Source: JBBIRW01 sp037441565 (GTDB taxonomy: Bacteria; Desulfobacterota; JBBIRW01). From it: DNA of 64,000 nucleotides. Below, in pieces: positions 51,212 through 59,127 of the stretch. The stretch spans positions 54,938 through 118,937 of the forward strand of contig JBBIRW010000007.1 of the NCBI GenBank assembly GCA_037441565.1, given 5' to 3'. Every line of letters starts with the position of its first letter. The first letter of the stretch is position 1. Both the position numbers and the translations under genes were made by a program. Under the pieces are notes generated by a model. It worked only from the letters and a program-made list of their open reading frames with translations, was not told the DNA's origin and did not search any database.

Positions 51212-52099
51212 ATGGAAGGGGAGAATATAAGGATTGGAACTTCTGGATGGTCCTATCCCACGGGGAAGGGAAGGTGGGCTGATCTATTCTATCCGGAAAG
51301 GGTGAGGGATGAACTTTATTTCTATTCAAGGATATTCAACACAGTGGAGGTAAACTCAACCTTTTACCGCCCTATACCATTCCAAGTGGCTAAATCATGG
51401 TTAAGAAGGGTCCCTTCTGACTTTGAATTTACCATAAAGCTCTGGAACAGATTCACGCATCCTATGATGGGGGAGGAGGCGGGTGAGAGGGAATATGATC
51501 TCTTCAAAAGCGGGGTGGATCCCATAGTGGAGGGTGGTAAATTTGGATGTCTGCTCATTCAGTTCCCGCCGAGCTTTGCATATTCACCACAATCCGTTGA
51601 AAAGCTCTGCCATATCTTAAATAAATTTGCCTCCTACAGGAAAGTGGTTGAACTCAGGAACAGAACATGGAGCGATAGCATGGATGACACAATCCGGATT
51701 CTCAAGGAAATGGATGCCTCGCTTGTATACATAGATGAGCCAAAGTTCAGATCTTCCATTAGACAGGAACTCAAGCCCTCCGGTGAGATCCTCTACATAC
51801 GCTTTCACGGCAGAAACAGGGAAAAGTGGTGGAACCATGAGAATGCAGAGGAGAGGTACGACTATCTTTACTCCATAGATGAACTAAAGCCTTTTGCGGT
51901 GGAAATCAGGAAGATCGCAGAGAGTGGTTCGATAAAAAGCATCTACGTATTCTTCAATAATCATCCCAGAGGACAGGCACCCGCAAATGCACTCATGATG
52001 AAAAACCTCCTCAACATCGAATCTAAAGCTCCTCTCTATGAAAAATTCCTCGACTCCTTTCCCATCCTGAGGGAGATACTATCAGTAGAACAGGGTTAA
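51212..52099 (+). CDS. DUF72 (YecE-like) protein
   Basis: The 295-residue protein is a TIM-barrel-like DUF72 member: IRIGTSGWSYPTGKGRWADL at the start, FNTVEVNSTFYRPIPF (about 42-57), FTIKLWNRFTHP, VELRNRTWSD and the C-terminal YVFFNNHPRGQAPANALMM. The family is widespread but its biochemical role is not established. The ATG at 51212 lacks a strong ribosome site. It follows the debranching gene by 24 bp and overlaps the convergent cyclophilin-like gene by 4 bp. Confidence 0.9.
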   Translation: MEGENIRIGTSGWSYPTGKGRWADLFYPERVRDELYFYSRIFNTVEVNSTFYRPIPFQVAKSWLRRVPSDFEFTIKLWNRFTHPMMGEEAGEREYDLFKSGVDPIVEGGKFGCLLIQFPPSFAYSPQSVEKLCHILNKFASYRKVVELRNRTWSDSMDDTIRILKEMDASLVYIDEPKFRSSIRQELKPSGEILYIRFHGRNREKWWNHENAEERYDYLYSIDELKPFAVEIRKIAESGSIKSIYVFFNNHPRGQAPANALMMKNLLNIESKAPLYEKFLDSFPILREILSVEQG

Positions 52100-52479
52100 G
52101 CCCTTTCCAGCCTTACCCTTGATGCACCCTTTGCTTTCCTCAAAATCTTTGGATTACCCAGAATCCTTCCCACTATATTGACCTTACTTGCGGGCACTGG
52201 TTTTTCACCACTGCTTGCAGGGGTCGGGCCAAAAAATATCGCCATTGCCCTTCCAGGTGGCCAGTATCCTATATCACCAACATTAACATCCGTTGTTGCA
52301 GTTTCATCAAGACCCATCTTTACAGGAATCGTGAAGTAGAATTCATCCCCCCATTCCTGTGGCGTTGACTCGATGGGAAGCTTCCCAATGATCGCTCTTG
52401 CACATTCGGTTTCAAAAAGCTCGGCCTCGACGGTTAAATCACCAATCGTTATCTTTATCCTTGTTAACTTTCCTTCCAT
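52096..52479 (-). CDS. Cyclophilin-like fold protein (TM1367/DUF369 type)
   Basis: From the ATG at 52479, with GAGGAGAT upstream, the protein has 127 residues. The pattern ITIGDLTVEAELFETECARA, GDEFYFTIPVKMGLDETAT, VGDIGYWPPGRAMAIFFGPT and PASKVNIVGRILG matches the bacterial/archaeal cyclophilin-like beta-barrel family. Peptidyl-prolyl isomerase activity is not established for it. A longer frame from 52578 overlaps the upstream arsC-like gene and is rejected. It lies 55 bp downstream of that gene, in the same direction. Confidence 0.85.
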   Translation of the reverse strand: MEGKLTRIKITIGDLTVEAELFETECARAIIGKLPIESTPQEWGDEFYFTIPVKMGLDETATTDVNVGDIGYWPPGRAMAIFFGPTPASSGEKPVPASKVNIVGRILGNPKILRKAKGASRVRLERA

Positions 52480-52534
52480 CAATCTATCTCCTCGACCTGG
52501 ACTCTGTGTTCCATATCTATCCAATCGCAGATAA

Positions 52535-52960
52535 TCACCCCTTCCTGAAGAACTCCTCAATCCATTTCCTGATCTCATCCCTTACCCTTCTAAATTCCCT
52601 CAAGCATTCCTCCCTCGTTCCCTTAAATTTTGATGGATCATCAAAAGCTTTGTGAATCCTGATCCTTCCTCCCGGAAATTGCGGGCAACTTTCCGATGCC
52701 TTATCACATACAGTTATTACATAATCAAACTCTTTATTCAGAAACTCATCCACACTTTTTGATCTATGATGCGATATATCTATTCCAGCTTCCATCATTG
52801 CCTCTACGGCAAAGGGATTTACACCTGTTGGCTCTGTTCCTGCACTGTAGGCTTCAAATCGATCACCATAGATCGCCTTGAGGAATGCCTCTGCCATCTG
52901 TGATCGTGCGGAGTTATGTGTGCATATAAAGATAACGCTTTCTTTTTTTGAAGAATTCAT
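52535..52960 (-). CDS. arsC: Arsenate reductase ArsC, low-molecular-weight phosphatase type
   Basis: The 141-residue protein has the catalytic P-loop C13-T-H-N-S-A-R19, GTEPTGVNPFAVEAMMEAGI and the resolving cysteine pair C85 and C92 (VCDKASESCPQFPG). These match the thioredoxin-coupled arsenate reductase family rather than a plain LMW tyrosine phosphatase, because both extra cysteines are present. It reduces arsenate to arsenite in the cytoplasm. The main arsenic-type operon lies about 5 kb away (57.7-62.5 kb), so it may act with it. Confidence 0.9.
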   Translation of the reverse strand: MNSSKKESVIFICTHNSARSQMAEAFLKAIYGDRFEAYSAGTEPTGVNPFAVEAMMEAGIDISHHRSKSVDEFLNKEFDYVITVCDKASESCPQFPGGRIRIHKAFDDPSKFKGTREECLREFRRVRDEIRKWIEEFFRKG

Positions 52961-53026
52961 CGGGTCTTCAAAAATAAACCCGTAGTAGAATTCGATATAA
53001 AACCATTATAAAATAAATATCAGGCT

Positions 53027-53569
53027 ATGCAATATAGGAAAAGAAAAATCCCCATGATACTAAAACTATTCCTTGCATCTTTGTTTCTAATGCACCTGAT
53101 CTCTGCAAAAGATCCTTCTGCTGACCAGAAGGCTATCCCCTCCTCACCAAATGGTATAACCTTTCCCTATGAATATACAAACTGGAGGATCATAGCACCG
53201 TCTCAGAGAACGGATAATAACACAATCAGGGTTGTTCTCGGAAATGATGTGGCAATCAATGCGGCAAAAACAGGTAAAACAAAACCATGGCCTGATGGTA
53301 CTGTCCTTGTAAAAATTGTCTGGAAGGCAAAAACACATGAAAAATGGCAGTCTGCGATTATTCCTGACGAGTTTGTTCATATTGAGTTGATGATAAAAGA
53401 TTCAAAAAGATACACCTCAACCGGTGGATGGGGATTTGCAAGATGGATTGGCAATGAGCTGAAACCTTATGGAAAGGATCCATCCTTTGTTTACGAATGC
53501 TTTGGCTGTCATACGCCTGTCAAGGAAGATGACTATGTATTCACAAGACCTGTCAAAATTCCCTATTAA
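53027..53569 (+). CDS. Cytochrome P460-family protein, secreted
   Basis: The 180-residue protein has an N-terminal signal peptide (about 10-28), a P460-type beta-barrel (YTNWRIIAPSQRTDNNTIRV, WPDGTVLVKIVWKAK), and the C-terminal heme motif CFGCHTPVKEDDYVF with CxxCH. P460 cytochromes oxidise hydroxylamine or related N-oxides, or resist NO, using an unusual lysine-linked heme. The cross-linking Lys cannot be identified with confidence. An alternative start at M10 (MILKLFLASLF) also gives a good signal. The gene stands between the convergent PLP enzyme gene and the divergent arsC. Confidence 0.85.
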   Translation: MQYRKRKIPMILKLFLASLFLMHLISAKDPSADQKAIPSSPNGITFPYEYTNWRIIAPSQRTDNNTIRVVLGNDVAINAAKTGKTKPWPDGTVLVKIVWKAKTHEKWQSAIIPDEFVHIELMIKDSKRYTSTGGWGFARWIGNELKPYGKDPSFVYECFGCHTPVKEDDYVFTRPVKIPY

Positions 53570-53586
53570 TATTTCTTCACATCAGG

Positions 53587-54750
53587 TCAACCCACCCTTT
53601 CAAATGCCCTTTCCATATCCTCTATAAGATCATCTATATTTTCAAGTCCTACCGAAACCCTTATAAGAGAGTCTGAAATTCCGATCTTTTTCCTGTACTC
53701 CTCCGAAACAGATGAGTGTGTCATAAGAGCCGGATGCTCAATGAGCGATTCAACCCCACCAAGGCTTTCAGCCAGTGCAAATACCTTCAAATTCTCGAGA
53801 AATAGCCTTGCTTCTCTTAATCCCCCTTTTATTTCAAAGGACAACATGCCTCCGAATCCCGATGTCTGCCGTCTGGCAAGCTCATGCTGCGGATGACTCT
53901 TTAGGCCGGGATAAAGTACTCTTTTTACCATGGGATGTGATTCTAAATATTCTGCTATTCTCATTGCATTTTTTTCATGTTCCCTCATTCTAATTGGAAG
54001 GGTCTTTATCCCCCTTAATACAAGAAAACTATCAAATGGAGAAAGTATAGCCCCAGCCGCATTCTGATTGAATTTGAGCTTCTCATAAATCTCTCTATTG
54101 GAAAGCATTATAGCTCCACCCACAGAGTCACTGTGTCCGTTGAGATATTTTGTTGTACTATGAACTACAATATCTGCTCCAAGAAGAAGTGGCTTTTGAA
54201 AATACGGGGTCATAAAGGTATTGTCAACGACAACATATATATTGTGTGGCTTTGATATCTCTGAAATCGCCCTTATATCACATAGCTTCATTAAAGGATT
54301 TGTAGGACTCTCAAGCCATATAAGTCTTGTATTGTTCCTGATCTCCCTCCTCACATTTTCTGGATCTGTTGCATCGACATAGCTTATCTCTACCTTAAAG
54401 TTCTTACAAAAAACCTGATCAAAAAGCCTCTTTGTTCCTCCATATAAATCATCGCACGCTATAACATGATCTCCTGATTGTAACAGTGTGAGTAATATGG
54501 TTGTTTCTGCAGCCAGTCCAGATGAAAAGGCAAGACCGAAACTAGCATCCTCAAGTGAAGCAAGGCGTCTCTCAAGGGCATGTCTCGTTGGATTGCCCGT
54601 TCGGGAATATTCATAACCCCCTGTGGGTTCTTCGACCTTCTTCCTTGCAAAGGTTGATGAGAGATGTATGGGTATAACTACATCTCCTGTTGATCCTTCT
54701 CTAAAATCTGGTTCTTCTCCTACATGGATAGCTTTTGTTTCAAATTTCAT
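53587..54750 (-). CDS. Cystathionine gamma-lyase/synthase (Cys/Met metabolism PLP enzyme)
   Basis: The 387-residue protein is a complete PLP-dependent MetB/MetC/CGL-type enzyme. Visible are TKAIHVGEEPDFREGSTGDV at the start, YEYSRTGNPTRHALERRLA, the PLP loop SGLAAETTILLTLL, LIWLESPTNPLMKLCDI and the Schiff-base Lys in VVHSTTKYLNGHSD. The C-terminal RVSVGLENIDDLIEDMERAF is typical. Because it follows a CBS-like gene by 13 bp, cystathionine gamma-lyase (cystathionine to cysteine) is the more likely activity. MetB-like synthase activity cannot be excluded. Confidence 0.9.
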   Translation of the reverse strand: MKFETKAIHVGEEPDFREGSTGDVVIPIHLSSTFARKKVEEPTGGYEYSRTGNPTRHALERRLASLEDASFGLAFSSGLAAETTILLTLLQSGDHVIACDDLYGGTKRLFDQVFCKNFKVEISYVDATDPENVRREIRNNTRLIWLESPTNPLMKLCDIRAISEISKPHNIYVVVDNTFMTPYFQKPLLLGADIVVHSTTKYLNGHSDSVGGAIMLSNREIYEKLKFNQNAAGAILSPFDSFLVLRGIKTLPIRMREHEKNAMRIAEYLESHPMVKRVLYPGLKSHPQHELARRQTSGFGGMLSFEIKGGLREARLFLENLKVFALAESLGGVESLIEHPALMTHSSVSEEYRKKIGISDSLIRVSVGLENIDDLIEDMERAFERVG

Positions 54751-54763
54751 TGCCCCCCCTGAT

Positions 54764-55735
54764 TCATAAAAAATTATTGTCCTTCATCCACTTATCATTG
54801 TAGATCTTGCTGAGGTATCTATCTCCAGAGTCAGGAAGGATAACGACGATGTTTTTCTTTTCCTTAAGACCTTCAGCCACTTTAAGGGCTGCCCATACAG
54901 CACTTCCACTTGAGCCTCCTGCAAAGATCCCTTCCTCTCTTGCCAGTCTTCTTGCCATAATAAAGGAGTCTCTGTCACTTACCCGGATGATATCATCAAC
55001 CACGGTGAAGTCCATTGTTCTAACAATATAATCCTCTCCTATTCCTTCAACTTTATAGACATGAGGTTTTATTAACTTTCCCGACTTAAAGTAATCATAA
55101 AAAACAGAACCTTCAGGATCAACCGCAATTACCCTTATTCCCGGATTTTTTTCCTTAAGGAATCTACCTGCACCGCTCAGTGTTCCCCCTGTTCCAATCC
55201 CTGCAACAAGAATGTCAATCCTTCCCCTGGTCTGTTTCCAGATCTCCGGTCCGGTTGTAAGATAATGTGCCTCTATGTTTTTTGGATTATTGTATTGATC
55301 GGGAAAGTAAGAGTATGGTATCTCCTTTGACAATCTCCTTGCAACAGTATAGTAACTCTCTTCGGATTCCGGAGGCACATCTGTCGGACATATAATTACC
55401 TCTGCACCGAACGCTTTTATCAGGTTCCTTTTTTCCTCGCTCATCTTATCTGGCATGGTGATGATGCACCTGTATCCTTTAACAGCAGCGATCATGGCAA
55501 GGGCTGCACCGGTGTTGCCGGAAGAACTCTCCACTATGGTTCCCCCAGGCCCAATAAGACCCCTCTTTTCTGCGTCTTCAATTATGTGAAGAGCCATACG
55601 GTCCTTAACACTTCCTGATGGGTTAAGGAACTCAAGCTTCGCCCATATAATGGATCTCACATCCCTTGCGATTTTATTTAGCTTTACAAGGGGAGTATTT
55701 CCTATGCTCTTGAGTATATCTTTACAGGATTTCAT
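54764..55735 (-). CDS. Cystathionine beta-synthase-like PLP enzyme (or cysteine synthase)
   Basis: The 323-residue protein has the PLP-lysine motif LNPSGSVKDRMALHI (about 37-51), ESSSGNTGAALAMIAA, and the phosphate loop GIGTGGTLSGAGRFL. The block YNNPKNIEAHYLTTGPEIW and VEGIGEDYIVRT resemble cystathionine beta-synthase cores more than CysK. It lacks the regulatory CBS pair and the heme N terminus. Followed by a gamma-lyase-like gene, it suggests reverse transsulfuration from homocysteine and serine to cysteine. A strong GGGAGGAG site precedes the ATG, and a palindrome lies upstream. Confidence 0.88.
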   Translation of the reverse strand: MKSCKDILKSIGNTPLVKLNKIARDVRSIIWAKLEFLNPSGSVKDRMALHIIEDAEKRGLIGPGGTIVESSSGNTGAALAMIAAVKGYRCIITMPDKMSEEKRNLIKAFGAEVIICPTDVPPESEESYYTVARRLSKEIPYSYFPDQYNNPKNIEAHYLTTGPEIWKQTRGRIDILVAGIGTGGTLSGAGRFLKEKNPGIRVIAVDPEGSVFYDYFKSGKLIKPHVYKVEGIGEDYIVRTMDFTVVDDIIRVSDRDSFIMARRLAREEGIFAGGSSGSAVWAALKVAEGLKEKKNIVVILPDSGDRYLSKIYNDKWMKDNNFL

Positions 55736-55789
55736 GTCACTCCTCCCTTCACCCTCTTAGAGCATGTCTTCTTCATGTAAACTATGTTA

Positions 55790-55804
55790 ATTCCCTATGG
55801 GAAT
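55790..55804. promoter_or_regulatory. Perfect palindrome in the divergent region before the transsulfuration genes
   Basis: ATTCCCTATGGGAAT has perfect 6-bp arms around TAT, 55-69 bases before the CBS-like start. On the minus strand it lies between a TTGTTT and a TAACAT that could be -35 and -10. It could bind a sulfur or amino-acid regulator; the protein is unknown. It could also affect the divergent DUF488 gene. Confidence 0.4.
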
Positions 55805-55876
55805 GAAAAACAATATATGTAAAGAATAATGGGATAAGCCTATGCATACACGAAAGGATGATAAAATGGGGATGTA

Positions 55877-56293
55877 ATGAAGAAGATATATTCAGCAGGA
55901 ACCAGTACTCGATCAGAAGAAGAGTTCATCGAGCTCCTGAAGAGCTATGGTATCCGCTGTGTGGTTGATGTAAGGAGCTTTCCCACAAGCAGGCTGGAGC
56001 ACTTTAAGGGCAAAAACCTCGAATTAATCCTGAAAAGGGAGGGGATAAAATATGTTTATCTCGGAAATGAGCTCGGGGGGTTCAGGAAGGGAGGTTATGA
56101 GGTACATCTTTTGTCAGATGCCTTTCGACGCGGACTCGAGAAGATGGAATCTATCGCAAGCGAAGAACCAACGCTGTTTATCTGTGCTGAAAGGCTTCCA
56201 TGGAGGTGCCATAGACGTTTCATTGGAAATGTCCTTGAGGAGAAAGGGTGGACCGTAATTCATATCATAGAAAAGGATCGAGTATGGGGTTAA
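55877..56293 (+). CDS. DUF488 family protein
   Basis: The 138-residue protein matches DUF488: YSAGTSTRSEEEFIELLKSY, VVDVRSFPTSRLEHFKGKNL, YVYLGNELGGFRKGGYEVHL and the Cys-containing LFICAERLPWRCHRRFIGNV, ending IHIIEKDRVWG. The family has a conserved Cys and has been linked to RNA or nucleotide handling, but no activity is established. The ATG follows GGGGATGTA. The gene stands alone between divergent CBS-like and co-directional DUF401 genes. Confidence 0.88.
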   Translation: MKKIYSAGTSTRSEEEFIELLKSYGIRCVVDVRSFPTSRLEHFKGKNLELILKREGIKYVYLGNELGGFRKGGYEVHLLSDAFRRGLEKMESIASEEPTLFICAERLPWRCHRRFIGNVLEEKGWTVIHIIEKDRVWG

Positions 56294-56326
56294 TTTCCAC
56301 ATGATTTTATTGTAAAATTAAATTTC

Positions 56327-57523
56327 ATGCTTGATCTGATCAAAATTGCATCTATATTTACGCTCTTAATCCTGTTCCTCAGATACAGATGGCACATTGG
56401 TATTGCTATGGGTGTAGCTTCCATAGCCCTTTCCATCCTTTATGCGATGCCTCCAGTGAAATTAATGGATACAGCATTCAAGTCACTTACCTCTGTTGAG
56501 TGCATAAAACTTCTCCTTGCCCTTTCTTTAATAAGGGTATTTGAGATGGTATTAAGGGAAAAGGGTCTACTAACAAAGATTACGGAGGTTTCAGGAAAGT
56601 TTCTAAAGAGGAGAAAGCTCGTGATCATATCGATGCCCCTGCTTATAGGGATGCTTCCATCCATTGGTGGGGCATATTTTTCTGCACCGATGGTTGATGA
56701 ATCATCAAAAGGAACCAATATAAGCAATGAACAGAAGGCCTATATAAACTACTGGTTCAGACATCCATGGGAACTCATCCTGCCACTTTACCCCGGGATA
56801 ATACTCGCCTCATCGATGACAGGTCTTAAGTTAAAGGAACTCATAATCTTGAATCTCCCCTTTGCTGCAGTGATGACTGTTGCTGGATTAATAATCGGGC
56901 TTAAAAATGTAACGGGGAAAACGAAAAACTCCTCCGATAAAATAACGATTAGTGATTCGGTCCTTCCCTTTCTCCCCATTGTTGCTGTTATACTGGGTGT
57001 TGCACTTTTCGGAATCGAGCTTCATCATGTCCTCGCCATAATTATTCTTCTTTTCATAATAATCAACAGGGAAAAGGCAGAAGGATTATTCAGATTCATC
57101 AGGTATGGATTCTCGAAGGATGTGCTCCTGCTCATATCTGGCGTTATGCTTTTTAAGGGGATAATAGAGAGCTCGGGTGCAGTGGAGGGTCTTCACGGAT
57201 TCTTTGTTCAAACAGGTATCCCCATCCCACTGATAGCCTTTACCCTTCCGTTTATCACGGGTATTCTCACAGGTTTCACTGTTGGTTTTGTTGGAGGCAC
57301 ATTCCCTCTTATCCTGAGCATGGCAGAAAACAATCCCTATCTAATATCATTTGCCTTCGTAAGTGGATACACGGGTGTGCTGCTCTCACCTGTTCATCTC
57401 TGCCTCATACTAACAAAGGAGTATTTCAAGGCTCACATGCCAGGCATATACAGTAGGATTATCCCGGGTATCCTCACGATGATCCTTCTATTATTAGTTG
57501 AAAGGTATCTTTTCACCTATTGA
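56327..57523 (+). CDS. DUF401 family integral membrane protein
   Basis: The 398-residue protein has about ten helices and resembles the DUF401 (AF0261-type) family. Landmarks are GMLPSIGGAYFSAPMVDESS (about 112-131), YINYWFRHPWELILPLYPGI (about 143-162) and GFVGGTFPLILSMAENNPYL in the C-terminal half, with HLCLILTKEYFKAH near the end. The paired GG/PS loops recall ion-transporter superfamily members of the GntP type. Substrate is unknown. It follows DUF488 by 33 bp. Confidence 0.8.
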   Translation: MLDLIKIASIFTLLILFLRYRWHIGIAMGVASIALSILYAMPPVKLMDTAFKSLTSVECIKLLLALSLIRVFEMVLREKGLLTKITEVSGKFLKRRKLVIISMPLLIGMLPSIGGAYFSAPMVDESSKGTNISNEQKAYINYWFRHPWELILPLYPGIILASSMTGLKLKELIILNLPFAAVMTVAGLIIGLKNVTGKTKNSSDKITISDSVLPFLPIVAVILGVALFGIELHHVLAIIILLFIIINREKAEGLFRFIRYGFSKDVLLLISGVMLFKGIIESSGAVEGLHGFFVQTGIPIPLIAFTLPFITGILTGFTVGFVGGTFPLILSMAENNPYLISFAFVSGYTGVLLSPVHLCLILTKEYFKAHMPGIYSRIIPGILTMILLLLVERYLFTY

Positions 57524-57718
57524 ACCTCGCTCCATTAATTGATGACTTTTCAAATTATAATTCTTTTATACCTTTGTTTAAAATTTCCCCTATCCCGTGC
57601 TCTGCGCGACTCTTTAACTCTCTCTTTCTCCTATTGAGGATTGGTAATGAGACCCACACCCAACCTGAAGGGGATATTTTTAAAAAAAGGATTGCGATGA
57701 GTTGCCCGGAGCCCCATC

Positions 57719-58501
57719 TTATGATGCTCTGCTCGGTTTAACTCCTGAGACTTTTATGCTTATAATCATATTTGCGATTTCATTGACCATGCAGTCTATA
57801 GAAAAATGTGTTTCGTCAATTATTTTAACATCCTGAAATCCTGCCTCTTTTATGGTTTTTATGTACTCATCTTTTAATATCGCTCCAGAAAGGCAACCAA
57901 TATAAACCTCAACAGAATTTTTTATGAAATCAGGAATTTTTCTCGATAATACGATGTCAGATATCATCAGCCTTCCACCGGGTTTTAATACCCTGAAGGC
58001 TTCTGCAAAAACCCTGCTTTTATCAGTTGAGAGATTGATAACACAATTCGATATGACAACATCTATACAGTTGTCTGCAACTGGTAAATTCTCTATCTCT
58101 CCAAGCATAAATTCTACATTTTCATATCCACCCTTCTTAGCGTTTTCTACTGCCTTTTCTATCATCTCCGGTGTCATGTCCACACCTATAACTTTCCCCT
58201 TCGCGGCAACTCTCTGGGCTGCGAGGAAGCAATCAAAACCGGCCCCTGAACCAAGATCAAGCACCACTTCTCCTTCTTTTAGAGACGCAAGTGCGACTGG
58301 ATTTCCACAACCAAGGCCTAAGTTTGCACCTCTTGGAACCGATATGAGTTCCTCCTCTGTGTAGCCTATCTTCTTACTGATATCTTGTGATATATCTACA
58401 CTTCCACAACATGATTGCACAGAAGCACAGCAGGAACTCCCTTGCTTAGCGATTTTAGCATACGCCTCTCTTACGACTTTCTTTATTTCTTTTTTTCGCA
58501 T
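57719..58501 (-). CDS. arsM: Arsenite S-adenosylmethionine methyltransferase
   Basis: The 260-residue methyltransferase has the SAM motif VVLDLGSGAGFDCFLAAQRV (about 79-98). It carries the arsenite-binding cysteines found in ArsM: one in LGCGNPVALAS, one in SNCVINLS and one in YIGCLSGAI, plus an N-terminal Cys-rich stretch SSCCASVQSCCGS. It methylates As(III) in the cytoplasm to methylarsenicals. It is the last gene of the minus-strand permease/ArsR operon, 39 bp after an FmdB-like gene. About 195 bp downstream have no gene that I can recognise. Confidence 0.95.
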   Translation of the reverse strand: MRKKEIKKVVREAYAKIAKQGSSCCASVQSCCGSVDISQDISKKIGYTEEELISVPRGANLGLGCGNPVALASLKEGEVVLDLGSGAGFDCFLAAQRVAAKGKVIGVDMTPEMIEKAVENAKKGGYENVEFMLGEIENLPVADNCIDVVISNCVINLSTDKSRVFAEAFRVLKPGGRLMISDIVLSRKIPDFIKNSVEVYIGCLSGAILKDEYIKTIKEAGFQDVKIIDETHFSIDCMVNEIANMIISIKVSGVKPSRAS

Positions 58502-58540
58502 TTTTATTATTTTAATAATTGCGTATTCGGTCGCTTAAAT

Positions 58541-58762
58541 TTATCCGCAACAGCCAGGTCCTGCAGTTGGACCACAGCCTGCCGGAGGGTTGGGACTACC
58601 TCTTGAGTCACCAATAAAAGCAAAACTGCTAAAGACTTTAACGGTCTCATCACTGTAACAAGCGGGGCACTTTGGCTTCAGACCCTTTTCCATTTCAGAC
58701 AAACTGGCATATACCTCAAATTTATTGAAACATTTTGAACAAACATACTCATAGATAGGCAT
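58541..58762 (-). CDS. FmdB-like zinc-ribbon protein
   Basis: The 73-residue protein begins MPIYEYVCSKCFNKFEVY and has a second pair in KPKCPACYSDET, making the FmdB/CxxC-CxxC zinc ribbon. The tail is rich in Gly, Pro and Cys and ends GPGCCG, an added possible thiol site. FmdB-type proteins are usually regulatory or accessory. It lies inside the arsenic operon between the thioredoxin-like gene and arsM, with a strong GGAGGTG ribosome site. The end motif CCG may bind arsenite, but this is inference. Confidence 0.85.
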   Translation of the reverse strand: MPIYEYVCSKCFNKFEVYASLSEMEKGLKPKCPACYSDETVKVFSSFAFIGDSRGSPNPPAGCGPTAGPGCCG

Positions 58763-58784
58763 ATTTAATCACCTCCAGAAGTTT

Positions 58785-59105
58785 TTAAAGGTTTTCCTTT
58801 ATTACCTGTATCGCCTGCTCAGGCGTTAGTGTACCCATTGATACGATCTTGCTGTTGAGGGCGATAATTGGTAATGCCATCGGACCAAAAGTTTTAAGCA
58901 ATCTTATCACAGGGACATCAGATATCTTTATCCGCCTCACATTTATCACCTCTACGGTCAAGTTAAGTTCCTTCTCAATAGCATTTCTTAGCCCTTGAAT
59001 CATCTCATCGGACTGTCCGATTGGACCACAGCATGATGATTGAGGACCGCATGGATATTCGATTGGCATCATATAAATCTTTGCAGTCTTTGTATTTCCT
59101 GACAT
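58785..59105 (-). CDS. Thioredoxin-fold protein with cysteine cluster, ArsD-like
   Basis: The 106-residue protein has the order strand-helix-strand-helix-strand of a thioredoxin fold, with a cis-Pro-like LPIIALNSKIVSMGTLT near the C terminus. The N-terminal loop YPCGPQSSCCGPIG has three cysteines. This recalls the arsenite chaperone ArsD, which has CCSTGVCGP at the same place, though the spacing here is reversed (C-x5-C-C). It lies in the operon of permeases and ArsM, so a metalloid or thiol-metal chaperone role is inferred. The family cannot be named with certainty. Confidence 0.6.
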   Translation of the reverse strand: MSGNTKTAKIYMMPIEYPCGPQSSCCGPIGQSDEMIQGLRNAIEKELNLTVEVINVRRIKISDVPVIRLLKTFGPMALPIIALNSKIVSMGTLTPEQAIQVIKENL

Positions 59106-59127
59106 TTTACACCCCTTTCAAAATAGA

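Noticed and set aside
57524..57718. Possible small gene or RNA in the 195-bp gap between DUF401 and arsM
   Set aside because: No frame has a start with a ribosome site or a family motif, and I saw no tRNA-like cloverleaf.
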